DNA from: Ruminococcus sp.
GTDB taxonomy: Bacteria > Bacillota > Clostridia > Oscillospirales > Ruminococcaceae
Assembly (NCBI RefSeq): GCF_017464355.1
Contig: NZ_JAFUAG010000013.1
Coordinates: 1-64,000, forward strand
DNA length: 64,000 bases
Reading direction: 5' to 3'
Under the pieces are notes generated by a model that saw only the letters and a list, made by a program, of their open reading frames with translations, was not told where the DNA came from and did not search any database. Below, piece by piece: positions 16,197 to 25,891 of the stretch. A program made the position numbers and the translations under genes. Positions within the stretch are counted from its first letter, which is position 1; each line of letters opens with the position of its first letter.

Positions 16197-18695
16197 ATGA
16201 AAACGAGATTCAAGTCCCAGCGAAAGGGCGCAGTTCTCATGACGGTACTGGTCGTTTCGGTAATGATGGTCGTTATCGTGGCAGCAGCCATATCTCTCGT
16301 AGCGCACACCAATACCAGGACCAATGATGAGTACCGCAAAAAACAGGCTTACTTTGCGGCTTCATCAACGTTGAAAGCGTTCGTTTCGGAAACTACCAAC
16401 ATCACTACGAGTGGCGGTGCTTCTTACACTGAAGTCGCTGCAGCGATCGACAGGCTGCAGGATATCGCCGACGATAACACGGAGGTAGAAGTACGTTACA
16501 ACAAGATCAATTCAGCTGGTGTGGTCGGCGGAGATATCTCCGTTGATAATCCCAGATGGAATGACATCACCTGCACCATGAAGGTAGAGAGGATCAGTGA
16601 ATCCTCTCTGAAGGCAATATCCCACTGTGAGTACCTGGGCGAGGAAGCAACTGTAGTTGCTTACCTGGCTATCAAGCCTCTGGAACAGTCTGCTTACGTG
16701 CCTAACGCACTGGAGCTGATCGGTACAGACGGCGGTAACTCCTCAGGCGGATACAACAACATCAACGTTTACGGAAACACAGGTACACCCGATATCGAGT
16801 CGCACAACAAGAACATCGTTTATAACTTCGGTACAAACGGAAACAGCTTCTACGGCGACATCAGCATACTCGGTACAGGCCTTATTGCTACAAACTTCAG
16901 ACTGAAGCAGAACCCCTACTATGTTGCAGGCGTTACTACAGATGTAACACCCGGCTGTACTCTCAATGTTTCACATTCACTGTTCCTTGCGAACAACACT
17001 CCTCAGCTGACTTCCACCATGTACAAGAGCCAGGACGCTTCTTATGATGTTGAGCCTGTAGGTGTAAACGGCTACAACTACATCAACTGCATGGATGCTT
17101 TTGTATGCACCACTAACAATGCAGTCGTTGGTTCTCCCGCATCTAACGGCACACTGACCGCAGGCGATGCAAAGATGGTCGACATCTATGCTTCACGTGT
17201 ACACATCGGTGAGAGGACAACTGAACTGATGGCGGCTTGTGTAAACGGTGCAAATTCTACTGAGTATAACAACAAGATCAATGCAGTAGGTTCCGGTCAG
17301 GGTCAAGATAATTCTTTCTACGGCAATATCTACACCTATGACAAGGGCGGCTACTTCAACGGCGATATCTATATCAGCGGTATCAACAACAAGTTCTACG
17401 GCGATATATATGCTTCAGGTGATGTTTATATCAACTGCAGTTACAGCCAGCTTGGTCTTTATGGCACACTGTATCTCCGTGACGGCAAGAAGCTCTACAA
17501 CTATGGTGTTGAAGACAATACAGACCTGGGCGGTCACGTTGTAAGGCTTGATTCAGCGCATGACTGGCTCTCCGATGGCAAGAGGAAGAAGAGACCCCAG
17601 ACTCCTGAGAGACAGGTAGTTCCTTACTACTATCTTCCCGAGCATCTGCTCTGTGAGCCCGGTAATTCAAGCGTAAAGGTCTCCACTATCCATAATACCT
17701 ATGCAAGCTTCTATGATAACGTTGGCGACGGCGACGGCACAAATGATACTATCGCTGCAGGCGCTAAGAGGCTCAGCCAGTGTACAAACACATCGGGTAC
17801 GACCTATACAAATAACGGCATAACTGTAACACCTGATTACATCGTAAAGGAAAGCTGCGTTATCGACAAAACAATGAGTGGTACTATCATGATAGACCTG
17901 GATGATTCTGTTGAGAATCTGGACGGCAGACATGACATAGTTATGCTCATGCTGGATAACACCTCACCTTACTTCAACAACGGTTACGGCGGACAGTTCG
18001 TTAACGACTCTCTGACAAGAGTATTCGTTAACTGCAGCGAAGATCCCGAGAGTGATAATGCAAGATTCTGCTACTTCGTATCTGATTCAGGCTACGGTTC
18101 TACCAGAAATGAGTACGGCGAGAACCTGAACGCTGATCCCAAGGTAGTATCTACCTATACTGCTAACACTTTCAAGACTTCTAATGTTGACTGCGGCAAC
18201 GGTAAGTGGATGCTCATGGACTTCACTACCTACTGCCACAGCGGTTATGCTAACAGCATTAACGCACTGAACCCCACTGCAAGAGATTGCAATGATCCTA
18301 TCTACAACATGAGCACAGGCAATATCATGATCCTCATGACACATGGCTGTAAGCTGAAGATAGGTCAGGAGTCTGTTCTCCAGGCAACTGTATTCATGCC
18401 TGAGGCTACTCTTGAATGGACCAACAATGCTTACAACGAGGGCGGACGTACTGCTAACATCGAGCCTTCGCACAGCATCTGGCCCTCCGATACTTCTATG
18501 AGCGGCAACGGTATCACAGAAGTCAGAGTAAATATCCTGGGTTCTGTTATCGTTAACCACTTCGACGCAAGTGCTAACGACAACACTATAGTTTACCAGC
18601 AGGTATCTACAAAGTCTATGGTCGCTATCACCCACGGTATCGGTGAGCAGCGCGCAGACGAGAGTTTCCAGCTGATTAATTATTCTTATGCATGA
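16197..18695 (+). CDS. Very large PilX-like minor pilin / surface protein
   Basis: An 832-residue protein. The N-terminus MKTRFKSQRKGAVLMTVLVV, with the hydrophobic stretch continuing to about residue 40, resembles PilX-type class III leader proteins. It has a KG site but no Glu at +5. The ectodomain of nearly 800 residues has repeating turns such as NSFYGDISILGTG, NSFYGNIYTYDKGG, YFNGDIYISGINN and KFYGDIYASGDVYI, suggesting a beta-solenoid. The family is usually under 250 residues, so this could be a tip adhesin. AAAGGTGG precedes the ATG at 16197; a GTG at 16188 is an alternative. Confidence 0.8.
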   Translation: MKTRFKSQRKGAVLMTVLVVSVMMVVIVAAAISLVAHTNTRTNDEYRKKQAYFAASSTLKAFVSETTNITTSGGASYTEVAAAIDRLQDIADDNTEVEVRYNKINSAGVVGGDISVDNPRWNDITCTMKVERISESSLKAISHCEYLGEEATVVAYLAIKPLEQSAYVPNALELIGTDGGNSSGGYNNINVYGNTGTPDIESHNKNIVYNFGTNGNSFYGDISILGTGLIATNFRLKQNPYYVAGVTTDVTPGCTLNVSHSLFLANNTPQLTSTMYKSQDASYDVEPVGVNGYNYINCMDAFVCTTNNAVVGSPASNGTLTAGDAKMVDIYASRVHIGERTTELMAACVNGANSTEYNNKINAVGSGQGQDNSFYGNIYTYDKGGYFNGDIYISGINNKFYGDIYASGDVYINCSYSQLGLYGTLYLRDGKKLYNYGVEDNTDLGGHVVRLDSAHDWLSDGKRKKRPQTPERQVVPYYYLPEHLLCEPGNSSVKVSTIHNTYASFYDNVGDGDGTNDTIAAGAKRLSQCTNTSGTTYTNNGITVTPDYIVKESCVIDKTMSGTIMIDLDDSVENLDGRHDIVMLMLDNTSPYFNNGYGGQFVNDSLTRVFVNCSEDPESDNARFCYFVSDSGYGSTRNEYGENLNADPKVVSTYTANTFKTSNVDCGNGKWMLMDFTTYCHSGYANSINALNPTARDCNDPIYNMSTGNIMILMTHGCKLKIGQESVLQATVFMPEATLEWTNNAYNEGGRTANIEPSHSIWPSDTSMSGNGITEVRVNILGSVIVNHFDASANDNTIVYQQVSTKSMVAITHGIGEQRADESFQLINYSYA

Positions 18696-18715
18696 TGAGA
18701 TAGGAGGTCAGTACT

Positions 18716-19465
18716 ATGAAAATGAATAAAAAAGGTATGACTCTTGTTGAATGTATAATTGCTATGGCGGTATTTGCGATCGCAACTACAGGCTTCACCA
18801 TGGCAGCTACAACGTGCATTAGAGCGCAGACTAAGTTCCATACAAGAAACAAGATAGCTAATAACCAGAGCACAGATCTGGAGCATTTTGCAAACTACAG
18901 TGACGTAGTAGACCTTTCGGAATACAGCGTTACTACCATGGATCCCAACACAGGCATTGGCAAGAATATGTATCAGATAACATATGCTTTCCCCTCTGCT
19001 ACTGTTACAAATTCAAAGGTACACGGCTACCGTGCAGAAGTTGACAGCGATGACAAGGTGTTTGAGCTTTCGTTCCTCTCGCCTATCAACACTGTTTCCC
19101 TGGATTCTGATGAGTACTGGTTCACCCTTTACAATGTCAGCGGTTCCGACGTTTCCTGGGATTGGTCCTGCTCAACAGATTACAGTTTCTTCGACAACGA
19201 GAAGGCTTCAACTCAGCAGACACTGCCTAACGGCGGACGTATCTGGGCTGACGGCAGCATAATGAGATTTGGTATCAAGTCTAGTGTGGGCGACCTGAGT
19301 GGATGCACAGCACACGTTGAATTCTTTAACGGCAGCTACTGTGATATCCCCAACATGGGTCAGTTCCTGAACATCAACGAAGATGACCCTGATGACGATC
19401 AGTACGGCTACATCTTCTATATGGGCGGTCACTCCTTCTGGCAGTACCATTCCTACAACGGTTAA
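18716..19465 (+). CDS. Type IV prepilin-like minor pilin (PilV-like)
   Basis: A 249-residue protein starting MKMNKKGMTLVECIIAMAVF. This is a class III leader with cleavage after Gly7, a methylated N-terminal Met1 of the mature form and the conserved Glu5, followed by a hydrophobic helix to about residue 32. The C-terminal ectodomain has no family I recognise. RBS GGAGG. It lies 20 bp after the PilX-like gene and 12 bp before the next minor pilin, so the three form one unit processed by the PilD encoded at 21721. Confidence 0.9.
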   Translation: MKMNKKGMTLVECIIAMAVFAIATTGFTMAATTCIRAQTKFHTRNKIANNQSTDLEHFANYSDVVDLSEYSVTTMDPNTGIGKNMYQITYAFPSATVTNSKVHGYRAEVDSDDKVFELSFLSPINTVSLDSDEYWFTLYNVSGSDVSWDWSCSTDYSFFDNEKASTQQTLPNGGRIWADGSIMRFGIKSSVGDLSGCTAHVEFFNGSYCDIPNMGQFLNINEDDPDDDQYGYIFYMGGHSFWQYHSYNG

Positions 19466-19477
19466 GGAGGTACGGCT

Positions 19478-21562
19478 ATGAATAAAAAGACTAATAAGAA
19501 AGGTTTTACGCTGGTCGAGCTGGTCATAGTGAGCATGATAATGGTCGCTATAATGGGTGCCATACTCAACTTCGTACAGCCTATAAACAGGTTCTACAAG
19601 AGAACACAGTACAATGCTGATGCCAACGACATCGGCAACCTGGTTATGAATGCTCTTGAGACTGAGACCAGATTTTCCACAAATATGACGGTACTTGAGG
19701 GCTACGAGGGTGTGCCCAGGCTTGTCAACGGCTACCTCGTAGATAATTCAGGTATTAAGTCATCTTCCTCAGCTTACACAGATGTTATCATCATTGATAA
19801 CCATGCAGTAAGAGGCGCACAGTTCGCAACTTACGATCCTGACAGCTCCCCTGCACACCGTAAGCAGGCAAGAGGTGTTATCCTCAAAGCTCATATCGAA
19901 GGTTCTGAGATCGACTTCTCAACTCTGAGAGTTCTGGGTCAGGGCGGCGAAGCGCTTTACAGCGACCTCGGCGCACAATTCACTGCAGGACTGAGCAGCA
20001 TCGACAACAGAAACAAGTGCCTTTCCATAGGCATGGACGTATTCCAGCCTGAACTCAGCGGTGGTTCTTATGTGTACACCAAGAAGCTGTTCACACAGCA
20101 GAGAGATCTTGAGCTGGTAAACCTTAATCTGTCTGATGCAGGTATCAGAAACATGAGAGCCGATTACTACAGCAACAGGATCGCTAATGTTGCAAGCATA
20201 GACTATAACAAGTTTGATAAGGCTGCTGCTTACGGCAGCGGTTATGGTGATGCTGTTGCTGATATGTTCGCAGGTTCTAATGAATACACCTACATCTTCT
20301 ACTCTAAGGCTGTTCCTGTTACAAGCACGACACAGGTATGGGTAGAACTTAAGAGGAATGCTACAGATACTGTTCCCCTTGAGCGTTATAAGGCAACTGT
20401 TGGTCAGCCTTTACCTATAGCTATAGCTGACGGCTTCTGGGCAAGAGGTGTTGAGGGCAACACTACTCCTACCCTCAGCGGTGGTTTTATGGTTTGGGAG
20501 GAGCTTTCCAGCATAACCTCTGACGGTAACGGAAACCTGTACGACTTTACTACAGCGCCCGTTATGGAAGCAATGACATTCGTTTGTCACTATCAGCCTA
20601 TGTCGGTGCCTATAACTAGCGCTGAGGATATCCTTTTCGTTGACTGCTACAAGATCGACGGTACACTGCAGACCGGCTGCACGCTGAACGATATAGGTAC
20701 TTACGATGCTACAGACCCTGATACTCTGGTTTACAATGCTTTCGCATTCCCTGCGGGTCAGGATCCTACAGGTGCTGACAACGTAGTTAATTTTACAGGC
20801 ATAGGCCGTGCCCTTGACCTTGACTTCCTGGGCTGGTTCAATGCATCGGGCGATGAGTTCGTATCCGGCGACCAGTATTATTCAGCTGATGTGTTCTACG
20901 CTCAGTATGAGCCTCCCTGCACACTGACTTTCACAGGTGTTGACGGCGATAGCTTCCTGCTGGACAACAACGGCGGTCACATTTTTACCGTTAAGAAGTC
21001 AGCAACAGGCAGTGATTTCGTTACCTCGAGTATGTATAATATCCCCGGTGCTTATGCAAACGCCAAGAGTGCTTCTCACCCCGGTGAGATCTTCAAGTGG
21101 ATGGTAGTTGATCCTGCAGACAGCAACAACTATCTGTGTGAACTGAAGTATATGTCAGACTTCAACGAAGGTCACTACATGGTAGCAGGTGTGCTTGAAC
21201 CCGCACCTGCAAGCAACGCTGTTATTAACGTTACTTCCAGAGTTGCTAATTCATGGGGTAATGGCGGACAGCTGGAGGTCGTTGTATCCAACTCAGGTAC
21301 AGAAGCAAATGACATCGAGAGAAGTATCACTCTTGAGATGCCCCGTAACATTCTGACAAGTACGTCGAGCATTAACGTATGGGGTTCGCTTCGTGATATG
21401 TATACTGATCCTCCTACGTCTGTAGTTATCGATTCAAGCGGCAGTACTATCACCATTACTTTTGATAAGCCTATAGGTCCGGGCGAAACAAAATCTCTTT
21501 ATTTGCAGTTTGATATGGAGGGCGGATTTGCAGTTCCTGTAAGCACAACTGTAGCACCTTAA
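19478..21562 (+). CDS. Large PilW-like minor pilin with surface repeat domain
   Basis: A 694-residue protein. The leader MNKKTNKKGFTLVELVIVSM is a textbook class III prepilin signal with cleavage after Gly9. The ectodomain contains a region around 420-480 (LDFLGWFNASGDEFVSGDQYYSADVFYAQYE) that resembles InlB-type beta-grasp repeats of surface proteins, and a C-terminal beta-rich domain (EIFKWMVVDP; PIGPGETKSLYLQF). It is far larger than typical PilW/PilJ proteins. RBS AAGGAGG. The hairpins after the stop end the operon. Confidence 0.88.
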   Translation: MNKKTNKKGFTLVELVIVSMIMVAIMGAILNFVQPINRFYKRTQYNADANDIGNLVMNALETETRFSTNMTVLEGYEGVPRLVNGYLVDNSGIKSSSSAYTDVIIIDNHAVRGAQFATYDPDSSPAHRKQARGVILKAHIEGSEIDFSTLRVLGQGGEALYSDLGAQFTAGLSSIDNRNKCLSIGMDVFQPELSGGSYVYTKKLFTQQRDLELVNLNLSDAGIRNMRADYYSNRIANVASIDYNKFDKAAAYGSGYGDAVADMFAGSNEYTYIFYSKAVPVTSTTQVWVELKRNATDTVPLERYKATVGQPLPIAIADGFWARGVEGNTTPTLSGGFMVWEELSSITSDGNGNLYDFTTAPVMEAMTFVCHYQPMSVPITSAEDILFVDCYKIDGTLQTGCTLNDIGTYDATDPDTLVYNAFAFPAGQDPTGADNVVNFTGIGRALDLDFLGWFNASGDEFVSGDQYYSADVFYAQYEPPCTLTFTGVDGDSFLLDNNGGHIFTVKKSATGSDFVTSSMYNIPGAYANAKSASHPGEIFKWMVVDPADSNNYLCELKYMSDFNEGHYMVAGVLEPAPASNAVINVTSRVANSWGNGGQLEVVVSNSGTEANDIERSITLEMPRNILTSTSSINVWGSLRDMYTDPPTSVVIDSSGSTITITFDKPIGPGETKSLYLQFDMEGGFAVPVSTTVAP

Positions 21563-21611
21563 ACTACTGAGTTTATTCACAAGCGGCTCGCGCAGCCGCT
21601 TGCTGAAAAGA

Positions 21612-21642
21612 TCTCCGCAGAGATCATCTGCGGAGACCTTTT
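21612..21642 (+). terminator. Terminator of the pilC-pilW operon
   Basis: TCTCCGCAGA pairs with TCTGCGGAGA and is followed by CCTTTT. A second hairpin, CAAGCGGCT/AGCCGCTTG, lies just before it at about 21580-21603. Confidence 0.8.
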
Positions 21643-21678
21643 GAGCAAAAATTATTTTTTGTTTACCGAAAAATGGGC

Positions 21679-21716
21679 AAAAAAAATACCGCTGATATCT
21701 CAGCGGATATTTTTTG
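21679..21716. terminator. Bidirectional terminator between pilW-like gene and pilD
   Basis: CCGCTGA-TATC-TCAGCGG is flanked by an A-run on one side and TTTTTT on the other, so it serves both converging genes. Confidence 0.8.
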
Positions 21717-21720
21717 ATTT

Positions 21721-22554
21721 TCAGAACATGGCAGATATCATTGCTGCTGAGTCTTCGAGGATCTCGTTAAGTCCTGTCATATTCATGTACCAGTTGTATA
21801 TCTCGTTTCCGAAAACTGCTGTAACGGCAATGCCGATGGCCAGGTAAGGTCCGAAGGCGAATACCGAATTGCCGCTGGAGTGCTTGATTATCAGGCCGCA
21901 AACTGCGCCGACTACAAGGGCTATCAGCATGGCGAACAGCACGTTGGGGGCGCCCAGGAAAAGTCCTGCGCCTGCCATTAAGTAAACATCACCCATGCCC
22001 ATGGCTTTCTCATGGCTCACAAGGGAGATGATGAGCAGCGGTACACTGACAAGCACTGCACCCAGGAGCATAGACCCAAGAGTCATGGGGCAGCTGCGCT
22101 GACAGAGCAGGAACTTGATAATGCCCAGCACACCGATGAATACGACTACCCAGGTGTTTATCAGCTGAGTGTCCCAGTCCATGAAGAACACGACGATGAG
22201 CGCCGATGTCATCAGGGCTACCAGGGAAGCCAGCAGCGGGTTGGATACTACATCGAACCGCAGGAAGATCAGCAGGTAGCAGATACCGTTGAGCAGCTCA
22301 ACTACTGTGTATCTTGCAGAGATCTTCGCACCGCAGGCGTGGCATTTGCCCTTGAGCATACACCAGCTTATCACCGGGATAAGATCCCGCTTGCGTATGG
22401 GCGTTCCGCAGGTCATGCAGTGTGAATTGCTCTTGATAAGGCTTTCACCCAGAGGCAGGCGGTAGATGCAGACATTCAGGAAGCTGCCGATACATATGCC
22501 GAACAGGAATACGAAAAGGTATATGATGGCGATAAACAGCGTTTCGTTGTTCAT
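21721..22554 (-). CDS. pilD: Type IV prepilin peptidase PilD (A24 family)
   Basis: A 277-residue membrane aspartic protease that cleaves and N-methylates prepilins. The N-terminal domain has GSFLNVCIYRLPLGES and two CxxC pairs (CMTCG and CHACG), typical of bifunctional peptidase/methylase enzymes. One catalytic Asp lies in FFMDWDTQLI and the second in GMGDVYLMAGAG. That motif is normally GxGDxK/H; here Tyr follows Val. At least seven membrane spans are visible. The ATG at 22554 has GAAAGGAGG upstream; the longer frame to 22617 runs into the promoter. Its substrates are probably the three upstream minor pilins and a major pilin encoded elsewhere. Confidence 0.94.
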   Translation of the reverse strand: MNNETLFIAIIYLFVFLFGICIGSFLNVCIYRLPLGESLIKSNSHCMTCGTPIRKRDLIPVISWCMLKGKCHACGAKISARYTVVELLNGICYLLIFLRFDVVSNPLLASLVALMTSALIVVFFMDWDTQLINTWVVVFIGVLGIIKFLLCQRSCPMTLGSMLLGAVLVSVPLLIISLVSHEKAMGMGDVYLMAGAGLFLGAPNVLFAMLIALVVGAVCGLIIKHSSGNSVFAFGPYLAIGIAVTAVFGNEIYNWYMNMTGLNEILEDSAAMISAMF

Positions 22555-22607
22555 GTTAACATCCTCCTTTCTGAAAATATTGATATGCGTTTGCATTTCA
22601 TATTTAT

Positions 22608-22636
22608 ATTTTAGCACAGTTTAACATGAATTACAA
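22608..22636 (-). promoter_or_regulatory. Promoter of pilD
   Basis: On the minus strand, TTGTAA (22631-22636), 17 bp, TAAAAT (22608-22613). Confidence 0.6.
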
Positions 22637-22713
22637 GAGGTATTAATAATTTAAGAATTTATTCAAAATATTATTTTATCCGCATGGCTCGGCGGAAGAG
22701 AAGGAGAATATCT

Positions 22714-24393
22714 ATGAGAAACGGACCAATTGGACAATATCTGGTAGAAAAAGGTTTACTCAGCGAAGAAGACCTGAAGGCCGTACTCGAAAAACAGAAG
22801 ACCGAAAAAGATAAAAAGTTCGGTGATCTGGTCATCGAGATGAAGCTGGTAAGCGATGTGGATTTTGCCAAGACCCTGGCAGAAAGAATGAACGTTGAGT
22901 ATATTGACCTCGACAACGCACCGCTTAATTCAGAAGTCGTCAAGCTGATACCCGAGGCTACTGCGAGAAAGTACAACGTTATACCTGTAAGAAAAATAGG
23001 CAGGCGCATGATGGTCGCTACCAACGACCCCATGAACTTCTACGTTTTTGAAGACCTGCGTGTTATCACAGGATGTAACATAACCGCACTGCTGGCGACT
23101 AAGGGCGCTATCAACAGGGCTATCGGTAAAATGTACTCCGAGGGCGCTGCTGCCAAGGTGGCTGAAGAGGCTAAGCAGGAGAAGGAAGAAGAGTCCGTTA
23201 ACCTGGAAGATATCGACCTCAGCTCTGACAGAGTTGACAATGCGCCTATCGTTAAGCTGGCTACTGCTATTGTTGAGCAGTCCTACCGTCAGGGCGCAAC
23301 GGATATACATATTGAGCCTTTCAAGGATCACACCAAGATAAGAGTCCGTGTAAACAGTGACCTTATCCCCCTGATGGCTGACCTTGACGCAAGACTTCAT
23401 GTTTCACTGGTAACAAGATTCAAGATACTCTCCGGCATGAACATCGCCGAGAAGCGTATACCTCAGGACGGCCGTATGTCTCAGGTGATAGACGGCACCA
23501 CCGTTGACCTCCGTGTATCCAATCTGCCTATGGTTTACGGTGAGAAGGTCGTTCTCCGTATCCTGGCGGGCGACAGCTCGGTAAGAAGGATACAGGATCT
23601 GGGTATGACCGACTATAACTACAAGCGTTTCTGCAGCCTGCTCAAGGTGCCCCAGGGCGTGGTACTGGTAACAGGTCCTACAGGTTCAGGTAAGTCTACC
23701 ACACTGTACGCTGCGCTGGGCGAGATCGCTAAGCCTAACCTGAACGTTATCACCGTCGAAGACCCTGTCGAGAAGAAGATAGCTAACATCAATCAGTGTC
23801 AGATAAATGAGAAAGCGGGCATGACCTTTGCGGCTGCACTGCGTTCGATACTTCGTCAGGACCCTGACATCATAATGATCGGTGAGATGCGTGATACCGA
23901 GACAGCTGAGATCGGTATCAGAGCCGCTATCACAGGACACCTTGTGCTTTCCACACTGCATACCAACGACGCTTCCTCCACCGTTACAAGACTTGTGGAC
24001 ATGGGCGTTGACGCATACATGGTAGCGACCTCACTTATCGGTATAGTTGCACAGAGACTTACCAAAGTCGTTTGCACCAACTGCCGTGAAGGCTATATGT
24101 CTTCAGATGAGGACAATGATCTTATGGAGATAAGCGAGAGCGTGCCGATATACAAGGCTGTGGGCTGCCCCAAGTGCAACAACACAGGCTACACGGGACG
24201 TACCGCTATACATGAGATACTTCTGGCGACACCCAAGATGAAAGAGATCATCGCGGCAGGCGCCAAGAACGAGGAGATACAGGAGCTGGCAAGAGAAGAA
24301 GGCTGCCACCTGCTGAGAGAGAACGTTTCGGAGCTGGTACAGCAGGGCAAGACCACTATGGATGAGCTGGTGCGTGTAACTTACGCCGTATAA
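22714..24393 (+). CDS. pilB: Type IV pilus assembly ATPase PilB (GspE family)
   Basis: A 559-residue protein. The N-terminal MshEN domain starts PIGQYLVEKGLLSEEDLKAV and has a second repeat KFGDLVIEMKLVSDVDFAKT, the pattern that binds cyclic di-GMP in MshE-type ATPases. The core has Walker A GPTGSGKSTTLYA (about residue 320), Asp box, Walker B DPDIIMIGEMRDTETAE, His box HLVLSTLHTNDA, and a tetracysteine zinc site CTNC...CPKCNNTGYTGR. It powers pilus extension. AAGGAGA precedes the ATG at 22714; the ATG at 22684 has no such site. Confidence 0.96.
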   Translation: MRNGPIGQYLVEKGLLSEEDLKAVLEKQKTEKDKKFGDLVIEMKLVSDVDFAKTLAERMNVEYIDLDNAPLNSEVVKLIPEATARKYNVIPVRKIGRRMMVATNDPMNFYVFEDLRVITGCNITALLATKGAINRAIGKMYSEGAAAKVAEEAKQEKEEESVNLEDIDLSSDRVDNAPIVKLATAIVEQSYRQGATDIHIEPFKDHTKIRVRVNSDLIPLMADLDARLHVSLVTRFKILSGMNIAEKRIPQDGRMSQVIDGTTVDLRVSNLPMVYGEKVVLRILAGDSSVRRIQDLGMTDYNYKRFCSLLKVPQGVVLVTGPTGSGKSTTLYAALGEIAKPNLNVITVEDPVEKKIANINQCQINEKAGMTFAAALRSILRQDPDIIMIGEMRDTETAEIGIRAAITGHLVLSTLHTNDASSTVTRLVDMGVDAYMVATSLIGIVAQRLTKVVCTNCREGYMSSDEDNDLMEISESVPIYKAVGCPKCNNTGYTGRTAIHEILLATPKMKEIIAAGAKNEEIQELAREEGCHLLRENVSELVQQGKTTMDELVRVTYAV

Positions 24394-24486
24394 TTATTGT
24401 GGATTTAGGTGGCTGTGGTATGATGTGGAACGCAGAGCAGAAGCAAGACAGCCGGCTATAAATATATTGTTTGGAGGTATAAACAA

Positions 24487-25554
24487 ATGGCAATCGATAT
24501 TAATAAGATACTGGACGAGTCAAGAGCACTGGGCTGCTCGGACTTACATTTCACCGTTGGTATCCCCCCTATAGTAAGACAGGGCGGTAATCTGAGAAAG
24601 CTTTCCAGCTACCCTGATATGACCGAGATCGAAATACTGAGAGTCTGCGAGGATATGTGTAACGACAAGCAGCGTCAGCAGATCAAGGACAGGATAGATA
24701 CCGACTTTACTTATGTATCAAGCAGAGGCTTCCGTCACAGAGTTAACGTTTATCACCAGAGAGGCAACACAGCTATCGCTATACGTCTGCTGAGAAACGA
24801 TATACCTACACTGACAGACCTGGATCTGCCTCCCGTACTGGCTGAATTCGTTATGAGACCCCGTGGTCTGGTGCTTGTTACAGGTCCTACCGGTTCAGGT
24901 AAGTCTACCACACTGGCTGCCATGATCGACCATGTTAATATCCACAAGTCCTCCCACATCATCACTGTTGAGGACCCTATCGAGTATATGCACTCCCACA
25001 AGAGATGTATGATAAACCAGAGAGAGATCGGACCCGATGTTCCCAGCTTCTCCATGGCGCTGAGAGCTGCCCTCCGTGAGGACCCTGATATCATACTCGT
25101 CGGAGAAATGCGTGACTTCGAGACTATCGAAGCTGCCGTAACTGCCGCAGAAACAGGCCACCTTGTTATGTCTACTCTGCATACTACCGATGCAGCTTCC
25201 ACCATCGACCGTATTATCGACGTATTCCCTGCACACCAGCAGCACCAGATCAGAACTCAGCTGGCTTCGGTACTGGTAGGTATCTGTACACAGACCCTCT
25301 GCCGTACCTTTGACGGTACAAGCCGTGTAGCTTGCTGCGAGATACTGAACGCTACTGACTCTATCAAGGCTATGATCCGTGATGATAAGGTACACCTCAT
25401 CGGTTCTGCTATGCAGACAGGCCGTGCTGTGGGAATGCAGACCATGGACCAGGAGCTTGCTAAGCTGGTAAGGAACAGAGTTATTTCCAAGGAAGTTGCT
25501 CTTGAAAAGTGCGTTAACGCCAACGACCTTAACAGATACATCATGCAGGGCTGA
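24487..25554 (+). CDS. pilT: Type IV pilus retraction ATPase PilT
   Basis: At 355 residues it has the usual PilT length. Walker A GPTGSGKSTTLAAM is near residue 131, then EDPIEYMHSHKRCMINQREI, Walker B EDPDIILVGEMRDFETIEAA, and His box HLVMSTLHTTDAASTIDRII. The PilT-specific sequence around AIRLLRNDIP is present, and the PilB-type zinc site is absent. It should drive retraction, implying twitching or DNA-uptake ability. RBS TTGGAGG. It lies 93 bp after pilB, and its end carries a strong terminator. Confidence 0.97.
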   Translation: MAIDINKILDESRALGCSDLHFTVGIPPIVRQGGNLRKLSSYPDMTEIEILRVCEDMCNDKQRQQIKDRIDTDFTYVSSRGFRHRVNVYHQRGNTAIAIRLLRNDIPTLTDLDLPPVLAEFVMRPRGLVLVTGPTGSGKSTTLAAMIDHVNIHKSSHIITVEDPIEYMHSHKRCMINQREIGPDVPSFSMALRAALREDPDIILVGEMRDFETIEAAVTAAETGHLVMSTLHTTDAASTIDRIIDVFPAHQQHQIRTQLASVLVGICTQTLCRTFDGTSRVACCEILNATDSIKAMIRDDKVHLIGSAMQTGRAVGMQTMDQELAKLVRNRVISKEVALEKCVNANDLNRYIMQG

Positions 25555-25573
25555 TATTTTAAAGCTTATATTA

Positions 25574-25608
25574 ATGACCGAGGGCAGGCTGCCTTCGGTC
25601 ATTTTTTG
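25574..25608 (+). terminator. Terminator after pilT
   Basis: GACCGAGGGC pairs with GCCTTCGGTC (10 bp with one G-U) and is followed by ATTTTTT. Confidence 0.92.
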
Positions 25609-25742
25609 TGGTTAATTAAGTTTGTTGTTAAGGTGAGAAAAAGTCTCCTTGACGAAATTGCTGAATGGCGTAAAAGGGGCAGGCTTCGGGGGAGGGGAGA
25701 AGGGGCTTATAATGGGGGTTGCGGTGGGGATATTTGTATTTG

Positions 25743-25786
25743 AAACCGACCTTTTGCATTTTGCCCAACAGGGCAGCAGTCGGTTT
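25743..25786. other. Long imperfect hairpin upstream of the xfp promoter
   Basis: Outer arms AAACCGAC and GTCGGTTT enclose an inner hairpin TGCCC-AACA-GGGCA. It sits about 65 bp upstream of the xfp -35 box. It may be an operator or end of a short RNA. Apart from this and the promoter, the gap 25609-26033 is empty, with a purine-rich run around 25680-25735. Confidence 0.4.
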
Positions 25787-25852
25787 GTGTATAAAATACA
25801 AAAAACATTTCCTGTTTGTTCATACTTTGGGGAGGGCAGCGCAATAATCAGC

Positions 25853-25881
25853 TTGCAAATAAGCAAGAATTGTGTTATAAT
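25853..25881 (+). promoter_or_regulatory. Sigma-A promoter of xfp
   Basis: TTGCAA (25853-25858), 17 bp, TATAAT (25876-25881). The 5' UTR is about 145 nt. Confidence 0.82.
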
Positions 25882-25891
25882 GTGTACATTG

